DNA from: Ampullaceana balthica
Lineage: Eukaryota > Mollusca > Gastropoda > Lymnaeidae
Direction: 5' to 3'
Length of the DNA stretch: 64,000 bases
NCBI GenBank assembly: GCA_944989445.1
Contig: CALYLW010000212.1
Location: 832,001 to 896,000 of the forward strand
The position numbers were made by a program, and so were the translations under genes. The notes under the pieces are model-generated. The model worked only from the letters and a program-made list of their open reading frames with translations. It did not search any database and was not told the origin of the DNA. Every line of letters starts with the position of its first letter. The stretch's first letter is position 1. Below are positions 1-12,600 of this stretch, one piece after another.

Positions 1-900
1 TCGAGATGCAAGCAAAGACTTATTTTGGTACTCTCGCATTGCATTAAAATACCAATGTATAGGAACAGCACAATTGTGGGTATTTATTTGGGGAATACAT
101 CCTCGTTTCAAGCTTAACGAATAATTAATTTGTGTTGAGGCATTCAAAGACACAACTACAGGCCATGATTTATTCAATACTACAGATAACTGTGTTGAAA
201 TAATGGGGTTGGTGTGGAACAAGATGGCCAGTGTAATAACCGATGGAGCGCAAACTTTAACTGGAAAAAGTAGTATGAAAAATAAAACTAAAGAATATCA
301 GCTTGACAACAAACTCTTACCTCTCCACTGTGGCAACCACCAGGAAAGTCTATGTAAGGATGTGTTGAGTTTCAAGCAGTTGATTGTATGATAAACCTTG
401 TAAAAGCCAGGGAACTTAATCACAGGTGTTAAAAGCACTGTTTGAAGATTTGAATATTATAATATCTACCACATCAGTGTCCGAAGGCTGTGCCTGGGCA
501 AGTTATTGAGATCTCAAGGAAGAAATAGTTATGTTGCTGGAGATGAAGGGATTTGTTTGTGATTTTGTTACTTCCATAGTTAATGATGAATGGAAGTCAA
601 ACTTCATGTTTGCCATTAACATTATGGAAAATTTGAATGAACTGCATGTCAAACTTCAGGACAATGGCTTGTTTGCACATGAAATGTATGTGTAAGTTAA
701 ATCATTTCAGACAAAACTCTCCCTGATCTCCAAGAAAGCAGTTGAAAACAGGCTTTGCCATTTCCCTTTGCTAAAACAGAAAACCGTTTCTTGTAAAAAA
801 GCTGACAAGTGCAAGGCTCAGATGAATGTCTTTGCTATGGAAGTTGAAAGGAATGTTCCAAGACGACAAGAACATGGAACCACTTTTCAAAAGCGGTTAG
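1..900 (+). pseudogene. Decayed hAT-superfamily transposase (GTF2IRD2/ZBED-like), 5' part outside window
   Basis: Three-frame reading recovers a broken protein resembling the transposase-derived GTF2IRD2/FAM200/ZBED family. Visible pieces are AQLWVFIWGI near 68-97, then GLVWNKMASVITDGAQTLTG (about 206-265), LPLHCGNHQESLCKDVLSF (about 318-374), LVKARELNHR and DLKEEIVMLLEMKGFVCDF. The sequence ends in a stretch resembling KLQDNGLFAHEMYV and FQTKLSLISKKAVENRLCHF. The order matches the family. Frame changes and stops (for example after 388 and at about 693) show that it is dead. The family normally cuts and pastes DNA through a DDE-type catalytic domain, and no intact triad can be shown here. Family assignment is from remembered motifs, so a database search would settle it. 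Confidence 0.72.
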
Positions 901-1452
901 CCACCTGCCCCAACCCTGCACCCCTCTAGCTTGCCAACTATAAACTATGATTGGCTGACCCTAACAAGGATCAGCTATGTTAACAACACAAAAAAAAACC
1001 AAAAAAAAACAAAACGAGGCACAAACATTGGAAATGTTTTGTTTTTTGTGTGGTTTTTTTGTACCAATTAGATTACAATGTCCCATTTACAAATGGTATG
1101 CGCGCTCGGCTGGCGTACCGATGTAAAGCCATGGATTCTTCCCGGGGGCTCCGAATGGGTACCTAACACTATGCAAACAAAGGCTGCTGGGTAATGCGCG
1201 GAAGCCTCATAGCAATACGCAAGACAAGACACCTGTCAAATGTGTACCTATTAAATGACATTAAGGTTAAATATGCCTGTCAAATGTGTAAATGTATAAC
1301 ATATAAACAGGGTATTAGCTAGCTTGACAGGACTTAACACATCAGTGAATGTTTCGGCAAAGAGCCTTCCTCAACGAACAAATAGTACACAAATTATGAA
1401 ACGAATATAACGAAAATAATTTTAAAAATACTTAGCTGCGGGGAAATCCAAT
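901..1452. other. Intergenic stretch with a short GC-rich patch
   Basis: There are A-rich runs near 990-1070. A GC-rich patch at about 1096-1215 contains CCCGGGGGCTCC and resembles retroelement debris, but I cannot assign it. The phrase CTGTCAAATGTGTA occurs at about 1234 and 1276 and partly again just after the LINE at about 2723, suggesting that the host DNA of the LINE insertion is itself a repeat. No gene is seen. Confidence 0.4.
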
Positions 1453-1463
1453 TAGTCCAGTAG

Positions 1464-2711
1464 AGATATAGTTGTTGTTGTTGTTGTTGAGCCTTCTCGT
1501 CCATCAGGGGCATCTACCGATCATCGTCGGCGTCTGCGATTCCTCCAAGGGCATAGGCCACCTACGAAAGACCTCCAGGCATATCTATCCTGGGCCAGCT
1601 TCTCCAGGATCTTCCATTCATGGCCAATTCTCTTGATGTCTGCCTCAAAATCTCGGCGCCAAGTGTTTCTTGGACGGCCTCTTTTCCGCTTACCCTGTGG
1701 GTTCCATTTCAGGGCTTGCTTTGTTGTGTTAGGAGCAGGTTTCCTTAGTGTATGACCAATCCACCTCCACCGCTTCTGGAGAATCTCTTCCTCAATGGGC
1801 TTCTGTTTTGTCCGCTGCCACAGTTCCTGGTTGCTGATTTTGTCTGGCCAGGGAATTCTGAGAATCCTTCTTAAACACTTGTTGATGAAGGACTGGATTC
1901 TGGTCAAGTTTACGGCCGTTGTTCTCCATGTCTCGGCTCCATATAGCAGCACAGGTTTTACCATAGCGTTAAAAATCCTTACTTTTAACTTGCTGCCTAA
2001 GTTGTTAGAGACCCAAACATTCTTGAGTTGCTGGAAGGCTGCTCTTGCTTTTCCGATCCTTATTTTGACGTCCGCATCTGTACCACCTTGCTTATCTACC
2101 ACGCTGCCAAGGTAAACAAAACTGTCCACCTCCTCAAGGGCTTCTCCTTCAAGCAAAATGGGTGATGTACTGGTGGCATTAACCTTGAGGATTTTACTCT
2201 TCCCTTTGTGAATGTTGAGACCCATGCTAGCAGAAGTGGCTGCGACAATGTTTGTTTTCTCCTGCATCTGTTGTTGGGTATGTGCAAGAAGGGCAAGATC
2301 ATCAGCAAAGTCAAGATCATCCAGTTGATCCCACAAGGTCCATTGGATTCCATTCCTTTTCTGATGTGTAGATGTTTTCATCACCCAGTCAATGGCTAAC
2401 AGGAAGAGGAATGGTGACAGCAAGCAACCTTGTCTCACACCAGTCTTCACCTGGAACGCATCTGTCACCTGCTGGCCATGGATAACTCGGCAGTTTATCC
2501 CTTCGTACATGTTTCTGATTATATCCGTAATCTTCTGTGGCACCCCGTAATGCCTTAGCAATCTCCACAAGGTTTGCCTGTCAACACTGTCGAAGGCTTT
2601 TTCATAGTCAACAAAATTAACATAGAGCGGTGAGTTCCACTCTAGTGACTGCTCTAGAATGATGCACAGTGTCGCTATCTGGTCCGTGCAGGATCTGTAT
2701 CTGTAGAGGTA
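1464..2711 (-). mobile_element. 5'-truncated non-LTR retrotransposon with 11-bp target site duplication
   Basis: The minus-strand element contains the reverse transcriptase C-terminal half (1521-2726) and a (CAA)n-type tail, seen on the plus strand as GTTGTTGTT at 1471-1489. The 11-mer TAGTCCAGTAG occurs at 1453-1463 and again at 2712-2722. It is an exact direct repeat bounding the insertion, as expected for target-primed reverse transcription with 5' truncation. Clade is not certain. The short microsatellite tail and the RT style suggest an RTE-like element. Confidence 0.8.
1521..2711 (-). pseudogene. Reverse transcriptase fragment, RTE-like LINE (uninterrupted ORF, N-terminus missing)
   Basis: The reading frame is open for about 400 codons and carries the core RT blocks in order: VDYEKAFDSVDR (first catalytic Asp), TGVRQGCLLSPFLF, LDFADDLALLAH (the FADD active-site pair), and the thumb/connection region with LGSVVDKQGG, LLYGAETW, RRILRIPWPDKI and RWRWIGHTLRKP. 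It ends in a basic tail (RGRPRNTWRRDFEAD). The endonuclease and the first RT blocks are absent because the insertion is 5'-truncated, so it cannot move itself. The lack of stops suggests a fairly recent insertion. The first Met of the open frame lies slightly outside the inserted DNA, so the frame opens into flanking sequence and is not a real start. Confidence 0.85.
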
Positions 2712-2722
2712 TAGTCCAGTAG

Positions 2723-3531
2723 TCAAATGTGTACCGACTTGATGGCATTATATTAAATGTTTTCTTTTAAAAGTTACTATCTAGAAATAATAAAATTTGA
2801 TGAGTTTTAATCATTTAGTAGTGGTAAAAGAATGAAATGCAAAAAAAAATTAAAGTAAAATTAAGTTATTTTAAAAATTTAAATCTCATAAATATAATTT
2901 GTTGTTGCGCATCTAGGCATCTTTTTGAAAAGTTCTGCACCGTGCCGAATACATCGAACAAGAATGTTTTGAATTTAAAGTCGTTTACTTCCTGCTATCA
3001 ATCCTAAAGAAACCGATTTTGGTATATGGTATATGGTAAAGCAAACCTATTACCTATAAAGATAGATTAAAGAATTACATTAAAGAAATGAATATAATTG
3101 GAGTTAACATAAAATCTAGTAAGAGAAATTATGTAATTCGTTTAATCAGAAGCATACTGTTTTTCATATACAAATATTCAACCGATTTTGAGTAACCACT
3201 ACAAGATGGGTTAAATTGTAAATAAAGCAATTCAAAATAAAATGTATTAATAAATAAATCTTCATTTAATTCAAAATAACATATATGAGTGCAGTTAACA
3301 TAAATCTAAGAAGTATAAAAGATGTCAACATATTTGATGTCATTTTAATAAAGTAATAAATATGCAGTATCTTCATTTAATATATATATATATACCATAA
3401 TTATATAATTCATTGGCAAATTAGTAAGCTGCTAAAATACACTTTTTATGAGATTCGTTTTTTTTCGTAAGGTGCTACTGGAGCCTTACCTATAATTTAA
3501 GCTATATATTTATTTCTTTTTTAATTTACAG
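2723..3531. other. AT-rich upstream region of the EGF/lectin-like gene, nothing recognised
   Basis: The region is strongly AT-rich with a short (TA)n at about 3380-3395. I could find no convincing TATA box, initiator or upstream exon. The acceptor at 3517-3531 (pyrimidines then TTACAG) implies that at least one non-coding first exon lies upstream, possibly here or outside the window. Confidence 0.35.
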
Positions 3532-3675
3532 CAAATCATTAGATGAAATTATAAACCCTAGACCAATCTACGCGAAATATGTAACTAATTCTAACACATT
3601 TTAAAGCAAAAAGAGCAATGCTGTTAGCGGTCAACGCATTAGCAATGACAGCGTGGCTTCTATCAAAGGTTAATG
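3532..3675 (+). CDS. Exon 1: signal peptide (coding from 3618)
   Basis: ATG at 3618 opens MLLAVNALAMTAWLLSKVN, a short hydrophobic leader typical of secretion signals. The exon ends in phase 1 (one G of the next codon) at a consensus donor GTGAGT from 3676. A pyrimidine-rich acceptor ends at 3531, so 3532-3617 would be 5' UTR in the same exon. That leader holds a minimal upstream ORF (ATG AAA TTA TAA at 3543-3554), which could dampen translation. The phase fits exon 2 exactly, giving a Gly codon across the junction. This is the only good start in frame with the downstream exons. Confidence 0.7.
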
Positions 3676-6600
3676 GTGAGTTAACTGGTAGATTTGTATA
3701 AAATAGCATTATGTAAATTATTTTAAAAATAATATCGTATCTAGGTAGAATACTATTTATATGATTATTTATTGGCAAGAGTTAAAATGTTATTATTAAT
3801 AATTTTAATGTATACTTCCATTTCATCGCATGGATCCCCCTAACCCCCCCCCCAAATAATACATTTTCATTATAAAGCCATCTATCATTGAATACCTTAA
3901 TAATTCTTAAAATACAATGAACATACACATCTATAGCTAACTCCACTGAGGAGAAAAATAAAAAAAAGCATGCCAATTTAGTAAAATGAGAATTAGGGTA
4001 AAGAGAAAGCTTAGAGGTAAAACATCATTTATCATACTGAATTTGAATGAGGTCAGACTACATAACCATTGACATTCACTAATTAGCTTTTCATCATAAG
4101 TTATAATGGAAAGAAGCGCTGCTGGATCTAGCCCACTTTAAAGCCACAATAAAAAAATTTGATGAATGACTATCGCTAAAAAGTCCTCCGCTGGTCTGGA
4201 GAGGAGATGGGCACCGCCAAGGTCTACCAAGTCCCGAAAAAGTTCTATTGGAACCCCATACGACCACGAGGTTATGGGACACACGCACACATAATGGAAA
4301 GATCAGTGTTAAATTCATAACGGACTAACAGACTCGTCGTGCGTTGCAACGAACTCAGTAAAAAAGGAATACATAAAGATAAAAAAAGGAATTACATTAA
4401 GGGTCACCGGGCCTATCAGTTTAACATGTCAAGTTAAAATCTGTTCATTTCAATCAATTTCATAAAAAATATATAAATATTTTTATCTATATGTATCGAT
4501 ATCATGTAAAATTGAATGGGGAATACAATATTAAAAGTTAGTAAAAAAACACATGTAGTGCCCCCAGTTCTGAGGAAATGGAAATTAGCAGTTCAGTGCC
4601 CTATAGTAATTAAATTTAGGCTCTTAAGTTTTTATATACCGAGTTTGGTCAAAATCCAGTTATTTTCTCATTATCTAACACTTAAACTAATTTTTATATA
4701 GCTAATATAATGAAAAAATACATTAATGGGCCCCCGGGCCCATTCGGTTCAAGATGTACATTTTGAAAACCTGTTCATTTAAATTCAGCTTCCTCATGGA
4801 TATATTTCTCAAGATCATTAAAAACTGAGTGGGAAATAATTTCTTAGAGCATTAAAAAAAAAGACGTTGGGGTCACCGGCCCTGAACAATTGGACATTAG
4901 AAGTGCAGTGCCATTTGTTATTTAAATATGGGCTACCAATTTTTTATATACAAAGTTTGGTTAAGATCCAATCATTTACTCAGTAGCTAAAGCATAAATT
5001 AATTTTATATAGCTCATATAAGCAAAAAACGACATTAAGGGCCCCAGGGCCCAATTAGTGCAAGATATCAAGTTCAAAACACCTATTTATTTCAATCAAA
5101 TTAATAGTGGGTATATTTATATATATTTCTCAAGATCTTTAATAATTGAATTGGGAATAAAATCTTCAACGTTTATGAAAAAAGACATTTTGGGCCCCCA
5201 GCCCCGAATAAATGGACATTAGGAAATTAGTGCCCTATAGTATTTTAATATAGGCTATCAAGTTGATATGTACCAAGTTTGGTCAAGATCCATTCATTTT
5301 CCAAGCAGCTAAGGCTTAAACTAATTTGTATATAGCTCATATAAAAAAAAATCCCAATTATTGGCCCTCGGCGCCCCATGAGTGTTTAATTTTTTTAAAA
5401 AGTAGCCTATTTCCATCCCGGGAGCGTACTCAAAAGTCTCCAAAATGTTAATGCCGATCGGATGAATGGTTTAGTCAGCTTTAACAGACATGCATGCATA
5501 CTTTGATTTATATATATATAGATGATGAAATAATAATTCGGGATGACATGTCTGTTTTTCATCATCTCGCAATATACCTTTGATTACATAACAACGAAAT
5601 TATAATATAATATATGTTTTCTTCATAAGCTCTGTTAATAGCATATTTACAGGCAACACATTGTGCGACAATGGATGGTTCGGACAAAAGTGTAACTTTA
5701 AATGCCGTTGTATTAAGGACTGTACAGCAAGCGGCATGTGTCATGACAGTCTCTGTCAGAAGGGTTGGTTTGGCCATGCATGCCAGAACCGTAAGTACAT
5801 ACATAAGAGACTGATTTTAAATAAAGCAACTTTTTTTTCTTTCATGTTTCGTGAAGAAACACGGATTTCTAACTTTCCCTTCTCCTACTTTAAACGTTTG
5901 TTTTATTGGAAAATATATTTTGAGCTATTTAATGTGGAAAATTTATTGCTAGTATTGTCCTACTCAAACATCAACGTCTTAATAGCTCATAGACATCAAA
6001 GTTATTTTTAAAAATAAAAAATGCCGAATTTGATCATTTTTAATATAGTTTAATATTTCAAAGGGCAACATCGAATGCCTATTGGATTCGGAAACAATTT
6101 ACAAAGTTATATTGTTATTTTGATAAATTTTAGCTTACGAAAATGTTTAGGTTATTGGACAATTTTAAAGCACTAGATAACTTTTCGGAGACCCTCATCG
6201 TGTTCAAGTGTTTTAATCTGAATAATTGTAAAATCATATTAAACTACTTAAAAGAATATGGGCCATTAAGTCATCATAAGTTGACAAATGAAAGAATGGC
6301 GTTTTTTAGAATAAACTATGTATTGTTAATTCTTGTGTAAGTTATTTTTACTGATAAAGCAAAAAGTCAAAACATCTACTTTTGTAATAGTCATTTAAAA
6401 ATTATTTCATTTATTTTGTTGATGTCACGATTCCTTTATGTATTTTGTATTTTATTAAAAAGCTTTATCACTGTCGTATGTATTAAAATATTCCATCTTG
6501 TGCTTCTTTCATGGTGCAATAACCCATTGAGATGACAAAATCATTCGAAATAGCTTCTCTGGCTATTTAAGAATTGATTTAAGTTTCTTTTATTTTATCT

Positions 6601-9600
6601 AAAGTATAAAATCGTTGGAATCGATAAGTGAATATTAAACATGTGGTGAGAATTTTATTCCCCATTAGATATACCGTATATACTCGTTCTAGAGTAAACG
6701 TTTGTGGACAAAATTTAAGGGAAAAGTTTTTGATTCGGCTTAAGAGCGGGCCATATGTGATTTCTGCATGTACAAATAATAACGTGGTTGCTATTGTAGA
6801 TCATCAAGGTCCTTGTATACTTTCCCGTGAATGTTCATTCTCTTTTGGGTCGAGCTGTTAGGCTCTTAAGACCCGGTTCATTTTATCGCATGCGAGCCTC
6901 ATCAAGCGGGCATCGCCATAGAGGTACTCCTCTGCAGGTACCGTGACTTCTGCTTCCAAATCCCCGCACAGCTCGGGGCGCTCTTCGAGTACGTGGGCCA
7001 CCGTCTCCTCCGGGTGGCCACACAGCCAACAGGCCAGTTCCCTTCTAGTGTTAAACTTGTACAAGTAGCTTCGTGTGGGACAATGTTCAGTTATCATTCT
7101 AGTTATGAGCGTCTGATTGCTAAGTCCAATATTCCACCAGGAGCCGCTTTTGCTCTGTCGCGGCATGTACTGGAATAATTTTCAGGCCGTGCTTCCAGAT
7201 GCCCAGCCCTGAAGCCATTTCTCTCGGAAATGGTCCTTAAGCCACGATCTGACCCCCAGCTGGGTGATAGGGCGATCGGGTTGGGGCTGAGCTGAATCTT
7301 CTCTCGCCAACTTATCGACCTTGTCTGAATGAGGCTCGCCACTGTGCCGGATGATATACTGAAGGACTACTTTTCCGCCTACTAGGATTTCACCTACTGT
7401 TTCCAAAATGACACTGACCGTTTTCGTCTCCAGAGAGGATCGACCCACAGTCTCGAGCGAAAACCGTGAATCGGTGAAGACTACGACGGTCCGGAAAACC
7501 TTTCTTCTTGCTAGACGTCGGCGCACTTCCTTCAAACCATTGCAGATCAAATTCCAGTTCGGCGTCGTGACTACTGGATGCGGCTCCGCACGGCCCTGAA
7601 AGTTCGCTACTGTCAGGTCCTGGTTGAGGGTATTGAATTAGTACTCCGTATCCACTTCTGCCATCTTTGAAACGTGAGCCATCCGTGAAGACTTTTACCA
7701 CGCTGTCACCATAAGCCTCGATTGTCTTCAGAGTCTCGTCTTGCTGGAGCTCGACGGGACTGACTTTCGTCACCGCTGTATTTACCAGTATCAAACGTCG
7801 TTCAGGCAAGTCAAAGTTTTCATGTGGTCCTCGAGCAGGGACCAGTCGCATTCGTTCCTTGTGCTTGGGTATGGATACTGAGTCTTCTAGTTCGTAGAAC
7901 GTATCCATGAAGGATGGTCTTTTCAGTCGGGTCCTCTTTACCATCGGTCTTGTAGTTGGAAGCAGGGTTTGTCATGCTCCAACCTACGGTATCGTTCTAC
8001 CGTGGTCATGATTGCCTTTTCTCGCCTTATCGCCAGGGGTTCTACGTTGGAGATAATTTCTACAGCGGCTGTGGGTGTCGTACGCAACGCCCCGCATACA
8101 AAAGGTAGAGCTTGGTTTTGTATTCGATCCAGACCCTCTAGAGCCGTACGGCTTGAAAAGGCCTGGACCGGGAGGCTGTAGTCAATGGCACCCCTCACAC
8201 TACCGATGTAGAGAGCTCTCAGTAATCTTGCGTCCGCACCCCAACTAGTGCTAGCCAGTTTTTTCACCAGGGAAAGCTTAGCTGTGGCTTTGGCGCACAA
8301 TTCACGTACATGGTTAGGTAGTTGGATCTTCTGGTCCAACTTGATTTCCAAGTACGTTGGTGTCCGATCCCAATTCAATCTTTTCCCACATATCTTAATC
8401 ACCACCTCGTGCTTCAGGGCATTACGTCCATTTGTAAAAATGGAGTGGATAGTTTTCTCCGTATTGACTACTAGGCGCCATCGGTTGGCATAGTCTTCGA
8501 TTCAATTCAGATTATCCTGCAGTCGGTTCTGCAGTGTTGCGACGTCCTTTCCTGAACTCCATATAGCCAGATCGTCAGGAAACATGGCATTCTGTGACCC
8601 CAGAATACCCTGTAGGTCGTGGACGTAGGCTAAGAACAATGTACAACTAAGGGCGGACCCCTGTGGGAATCCGTCCTCCAGGCGCGCTTCGTTGGATAAT
8701 GACTCCCCCACTCGGGTCTTGATCGTTCTGTCCGTAAGGAACGCTTTTATCCAACTGTACATGTTCGCAGTGACACCTAACTGCTGCAACTTATAAAGTA
8801 ACCTTCCACGCCACACCTTGTCGTATGCCTGCTTCAGATCGAAGAACACCGCAACCTCGACTGAAGTTCGTTTGTAATCGTCTGAATTAGTCGGAGAGCC
8901 TGGTCCATTGGTTGTCTACTTTCTACAAGATTCCACTCCTCTACCAGAAGCCATAAAATATTATTTAACATCTGCGTTCAACTTGTTTATTTATTTTATT
9001 TATTTTTGTAAATAGTTAAATTTATTTTTTTTACTAAATTTGTTATCAAAACACATTATAATTAACGCGCTTTTGCCACTATTTACCAGACACACACACA
9101 AAGTACCGGTAACTCTTGCCTAATAAAGATTACAAAGACAAAGTCAGGCAGTACAAAGTAGTAGGACATGCAAAGTACAAAATAAATGACCGATTTAGCT
9201 TGTAGTTTAAAAAAATTTGTACACTTTGGTTTACGGTGTCCTATTATTTTCGGGGGTTGGCTTACGAGTGGGTTACACAATTTTTATACTTGAACTATCC
9301 CTTAACCCGTTGTTGGGTCGTTGGGGCACCATCGTGAACTGCTCACTAACATACGCCATTTGTCACGGTCCTGTGCTGCCCTTTGAGAGTCGCTGAATGA
9401 CAGGCCGGTCCACTCTTTGATATCGTCCTCCAATCTCTTTTTTTGTCTGCCTCTTTTCCTTCCTACCTTGACTGTGCCTTGTAATATGGTTTTTGCGAGA
9501 CCTCCAGTTCTTGTCACGTGTCCGTACCATCGTAATTTCCTTTTCTTAATTGATGTTAGTAGGTCCTCGTAGGGGTCAATGACAGTACTTATTGTGGTGC

Positions 9601-12600
9601 GGACCGCTTCGTTTGTGATGTGCACTGTGTAGGAGATGTTCAATATCTTTCTGAAACATCTCATCTCTAGCGCATTGATTCTTCTTTGGAAGTCTGCAGT
9701 AAGCTATACTATTCTCTTCAAAAAGATGTGGGAGGTCAGCTTAGTAACGAATGAACTATAGAACGAGTACATACGGTAAATGATTAATAATAAACTAAAA
9801 AAATGCTTTCTTTAAAAATTGACTGGATAATTTAACATAATGAAACGGCATTCTAAGAATAAATTAACTTAAGCCCCCAACATATCGCTACTCAATGAAT
9901 CTTAATTTTACCACGTTTTTATTAACTAGCTTTTTCGTTCCTGTCCGCAAAATTTCAAAATTTCCAACGTAAAATTAAACCTTTTCTGATCATCCTTGCG
10001 ATCTCAAAATTTTACCACAGATAGATCTAGGATTATATGACAATGCATTGTATCAAAATTTCAGATCGATCGAATTAACCGTAATTAAATTATTGCATTT
10101 TTAGTTTATCTCAATATAGCATATGTATACGTCTTGTATTGTAGACATCCACGTTCCCACGGAGTTCACCCCAGCCAACGCTGACCACATCCCCGTGTTT
10201 ACTGCAAGAGAAGTTCAGTCGCGTCCAGTCTGTAAATGCTATTCGCGCTGCGTATTATATTGAATATAATCAATTATAATTCCTTAATCGATAATGCGTA
10301 TTATATTGAACATGATCAATATTTAAATCATAAATAATCAAAAGGAGGCGACAAAACTCACAATAGCATTCAGTTAGACTAAAAAGAATAACATAAATAG
10401 AGGTAAAAAAGGTTTTTAAGAACCACGTTTTTGTAAGTGGACTAAACAGAAGAAAATAACTTAAAACTTATAATTTAAAGTACTTTTATTTAATATGACT
10501 AAAAACGTTGGGCGGGCGCGTATGAGGTTTTACATATGCAGTTCACTCATTATATCACTTATAGATCTCGTTTTTGCCTTCTAAATTATAAATCTTTAAT
10601 TTTTTATACCAAATACCCGACCAATGTTTTTAGTCATATGAAATCAAAATACTTGACATTACGAGTTTTACATTATTTTCTTCTTTTTAGTCTACTTATA
10701 AAAACGTGGTTTTTAAAAAATCTTTTTTTACCTCAATTTTTTCCTACAATAGATTCACCCTTAAGAGTTATGCAGCAGTGCTTAGTTATAAGTTTCTACA
10801 ATGTCTAGCCAAATTGAAACCATTTGAGGTGAAATGTGTCAGTTTTTATTTATCATGTTATTTTATTTTTGTTTCCTCTTCTATCCATTCAGAGGATTTG
10901 GTCTCACACCTAAATGCCACAATTTCAACTGTACCAACAAATATTGATTTGAAATGGATGACTGACAATAATGACAGCACTTGTTACAATGGAGAATCCC
11001 TCAATTCAATCACAGTCGAATGGAAAATTCAAGGATATATCTTTACGTGGCTCAGACTGGCTTTCAGTGAAGACAGTAAGTTAAGATTAACAAATATATG
11101 TCAAAATTTTACATATCACAAGAATGCTTTTTTTCCAGGTGTAGTTTTAACTGCTGATGAAATTATTAATGCTAATTTCTTGAAGAAAGTTGTCATCACT
11201 AGAATGTAATGTTAATTATAATAAAAACGTGTATGTTGCTTCAAAAACGTATACAGTTACATAAAATTTGATTCAATCCTTATTGAGCAACATACCAAAT
11301 CATGTAATTAATCTGTTTTGCTTAAACATCTTATCAATGTTGTTGCTCGAATGCATAATTCCAGTAACTGTAGAATCATTTTTTTCCAAATGCAGTTTTA
11401 ACTTTAACTTTTGTTCCTTCCATGTTTTTCTTCTTTCATGTATTTTTTTGTTAAGTAGTTGTGCAAATCATTCTTCTGTTCCTTTCTGCTCTTTATTTTC
11501 TTTCTACTAATAAAGATCGTTCTATGTTATATTATGTATTAATAGAACGAATATGGAATACGAGAACGAGGCTACATCTCACAGACTTGTATAGCCTCCT
11601 AACTGAACGATTTTATTAATATGTTACATTTATAGTTTCGTAGCTTGTTTGATTTTTGCCTGGTTGTCCACAACTGATTGCAAATTTGGTGGAGCTAAGT
11701 TTTTTTGTCACTCCAGATTTGGTGCTGTAGATAATTAAGTTGACGAAACTTGACGCGATTTACCACCGACAGTTTTAGCAAGCTGCATTGCTGTGATGAT
11801 CATCGCTTGTGCCTGTTGAAGAAACGATCAGTTTCACTCTCCAAGAACACAAAGGTGTACGCTCTGAGTCATTCAGGCGTCTTCTGTCCCTGATTCGTGG
11901 CGTCCGTGTATTGCAGTTTGTTATTATGTTGCGTATGCTTTGGAATTTTAAGAGGGCATTATTATTTGTCAAGTGGTTTAAAATGTTTGTAATTTCCGGA
12001 GAAACCAGCCGTAGGCTGGTTCACTGAGCACTATAAGTGTAAAAAAAAAGTTAAATTTTATAAAGTAAATTTAGTTTACATACTTGTAGTCATGTATGTG
12101 TTCTAATAAAGGCATTTGTCTAAAGTTAAATGCCAAAGTTTATTATTAAATTTTAGTTTTTTGTTTTTATTGCGCACATTGTTTGTGTATCTTTAATTTA
12201 AGTTTCGATTATGCGTAGGTGGTTGTATTCACATTTTTTTAATAATTTGGAATAATTTAAATCTTACTGAACATTTTTTTTAAAATTGTAACGCTGTAAT
12301 TTTTATTTTTCATTAATAAAGATTAAATTATGTTAAGGACTTTGCATATTAAGCTTCCTGTGGTAAACTGTGAAAAGAAAAGAAAATAATGCGCCAATTA
12401 AAAATATCTGTTGTAAGGAAAATGCATTTATTTGACTTTCTTATTCAACCTTAATTCATATTTCTAACAGCTTCACCAAATGCCATTGAAATGAAGCATC
12501 TCGCAGACAGCTCTGAAAACTATCAGAAGTGCAAAACACCAGAGACAGAAAAACTCCCCGGTGCTGTAATGATTATACATTGTGATTTCGGAAACCTGAT

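Noticed and set aside
1795..2399. Open frames on both strands within the LINE (1795-2115, 2096-2353, 2208-2399)
   Set aside because: They overlap the long RT frame of the LINE and show no independent protein pattern.
4094..4318. 74-codon minus-strand frame in intron 1
   Set aside because: No recognisable domain, no splice context; probably repeat debris.
12005..12020. Histone-type 3' stem-loop
   Set aside because: A 6-bp perfect hairpin with a 3-base loop is present, but neither the flanks nor the loop fit the histone signal, and no histone gene is near.
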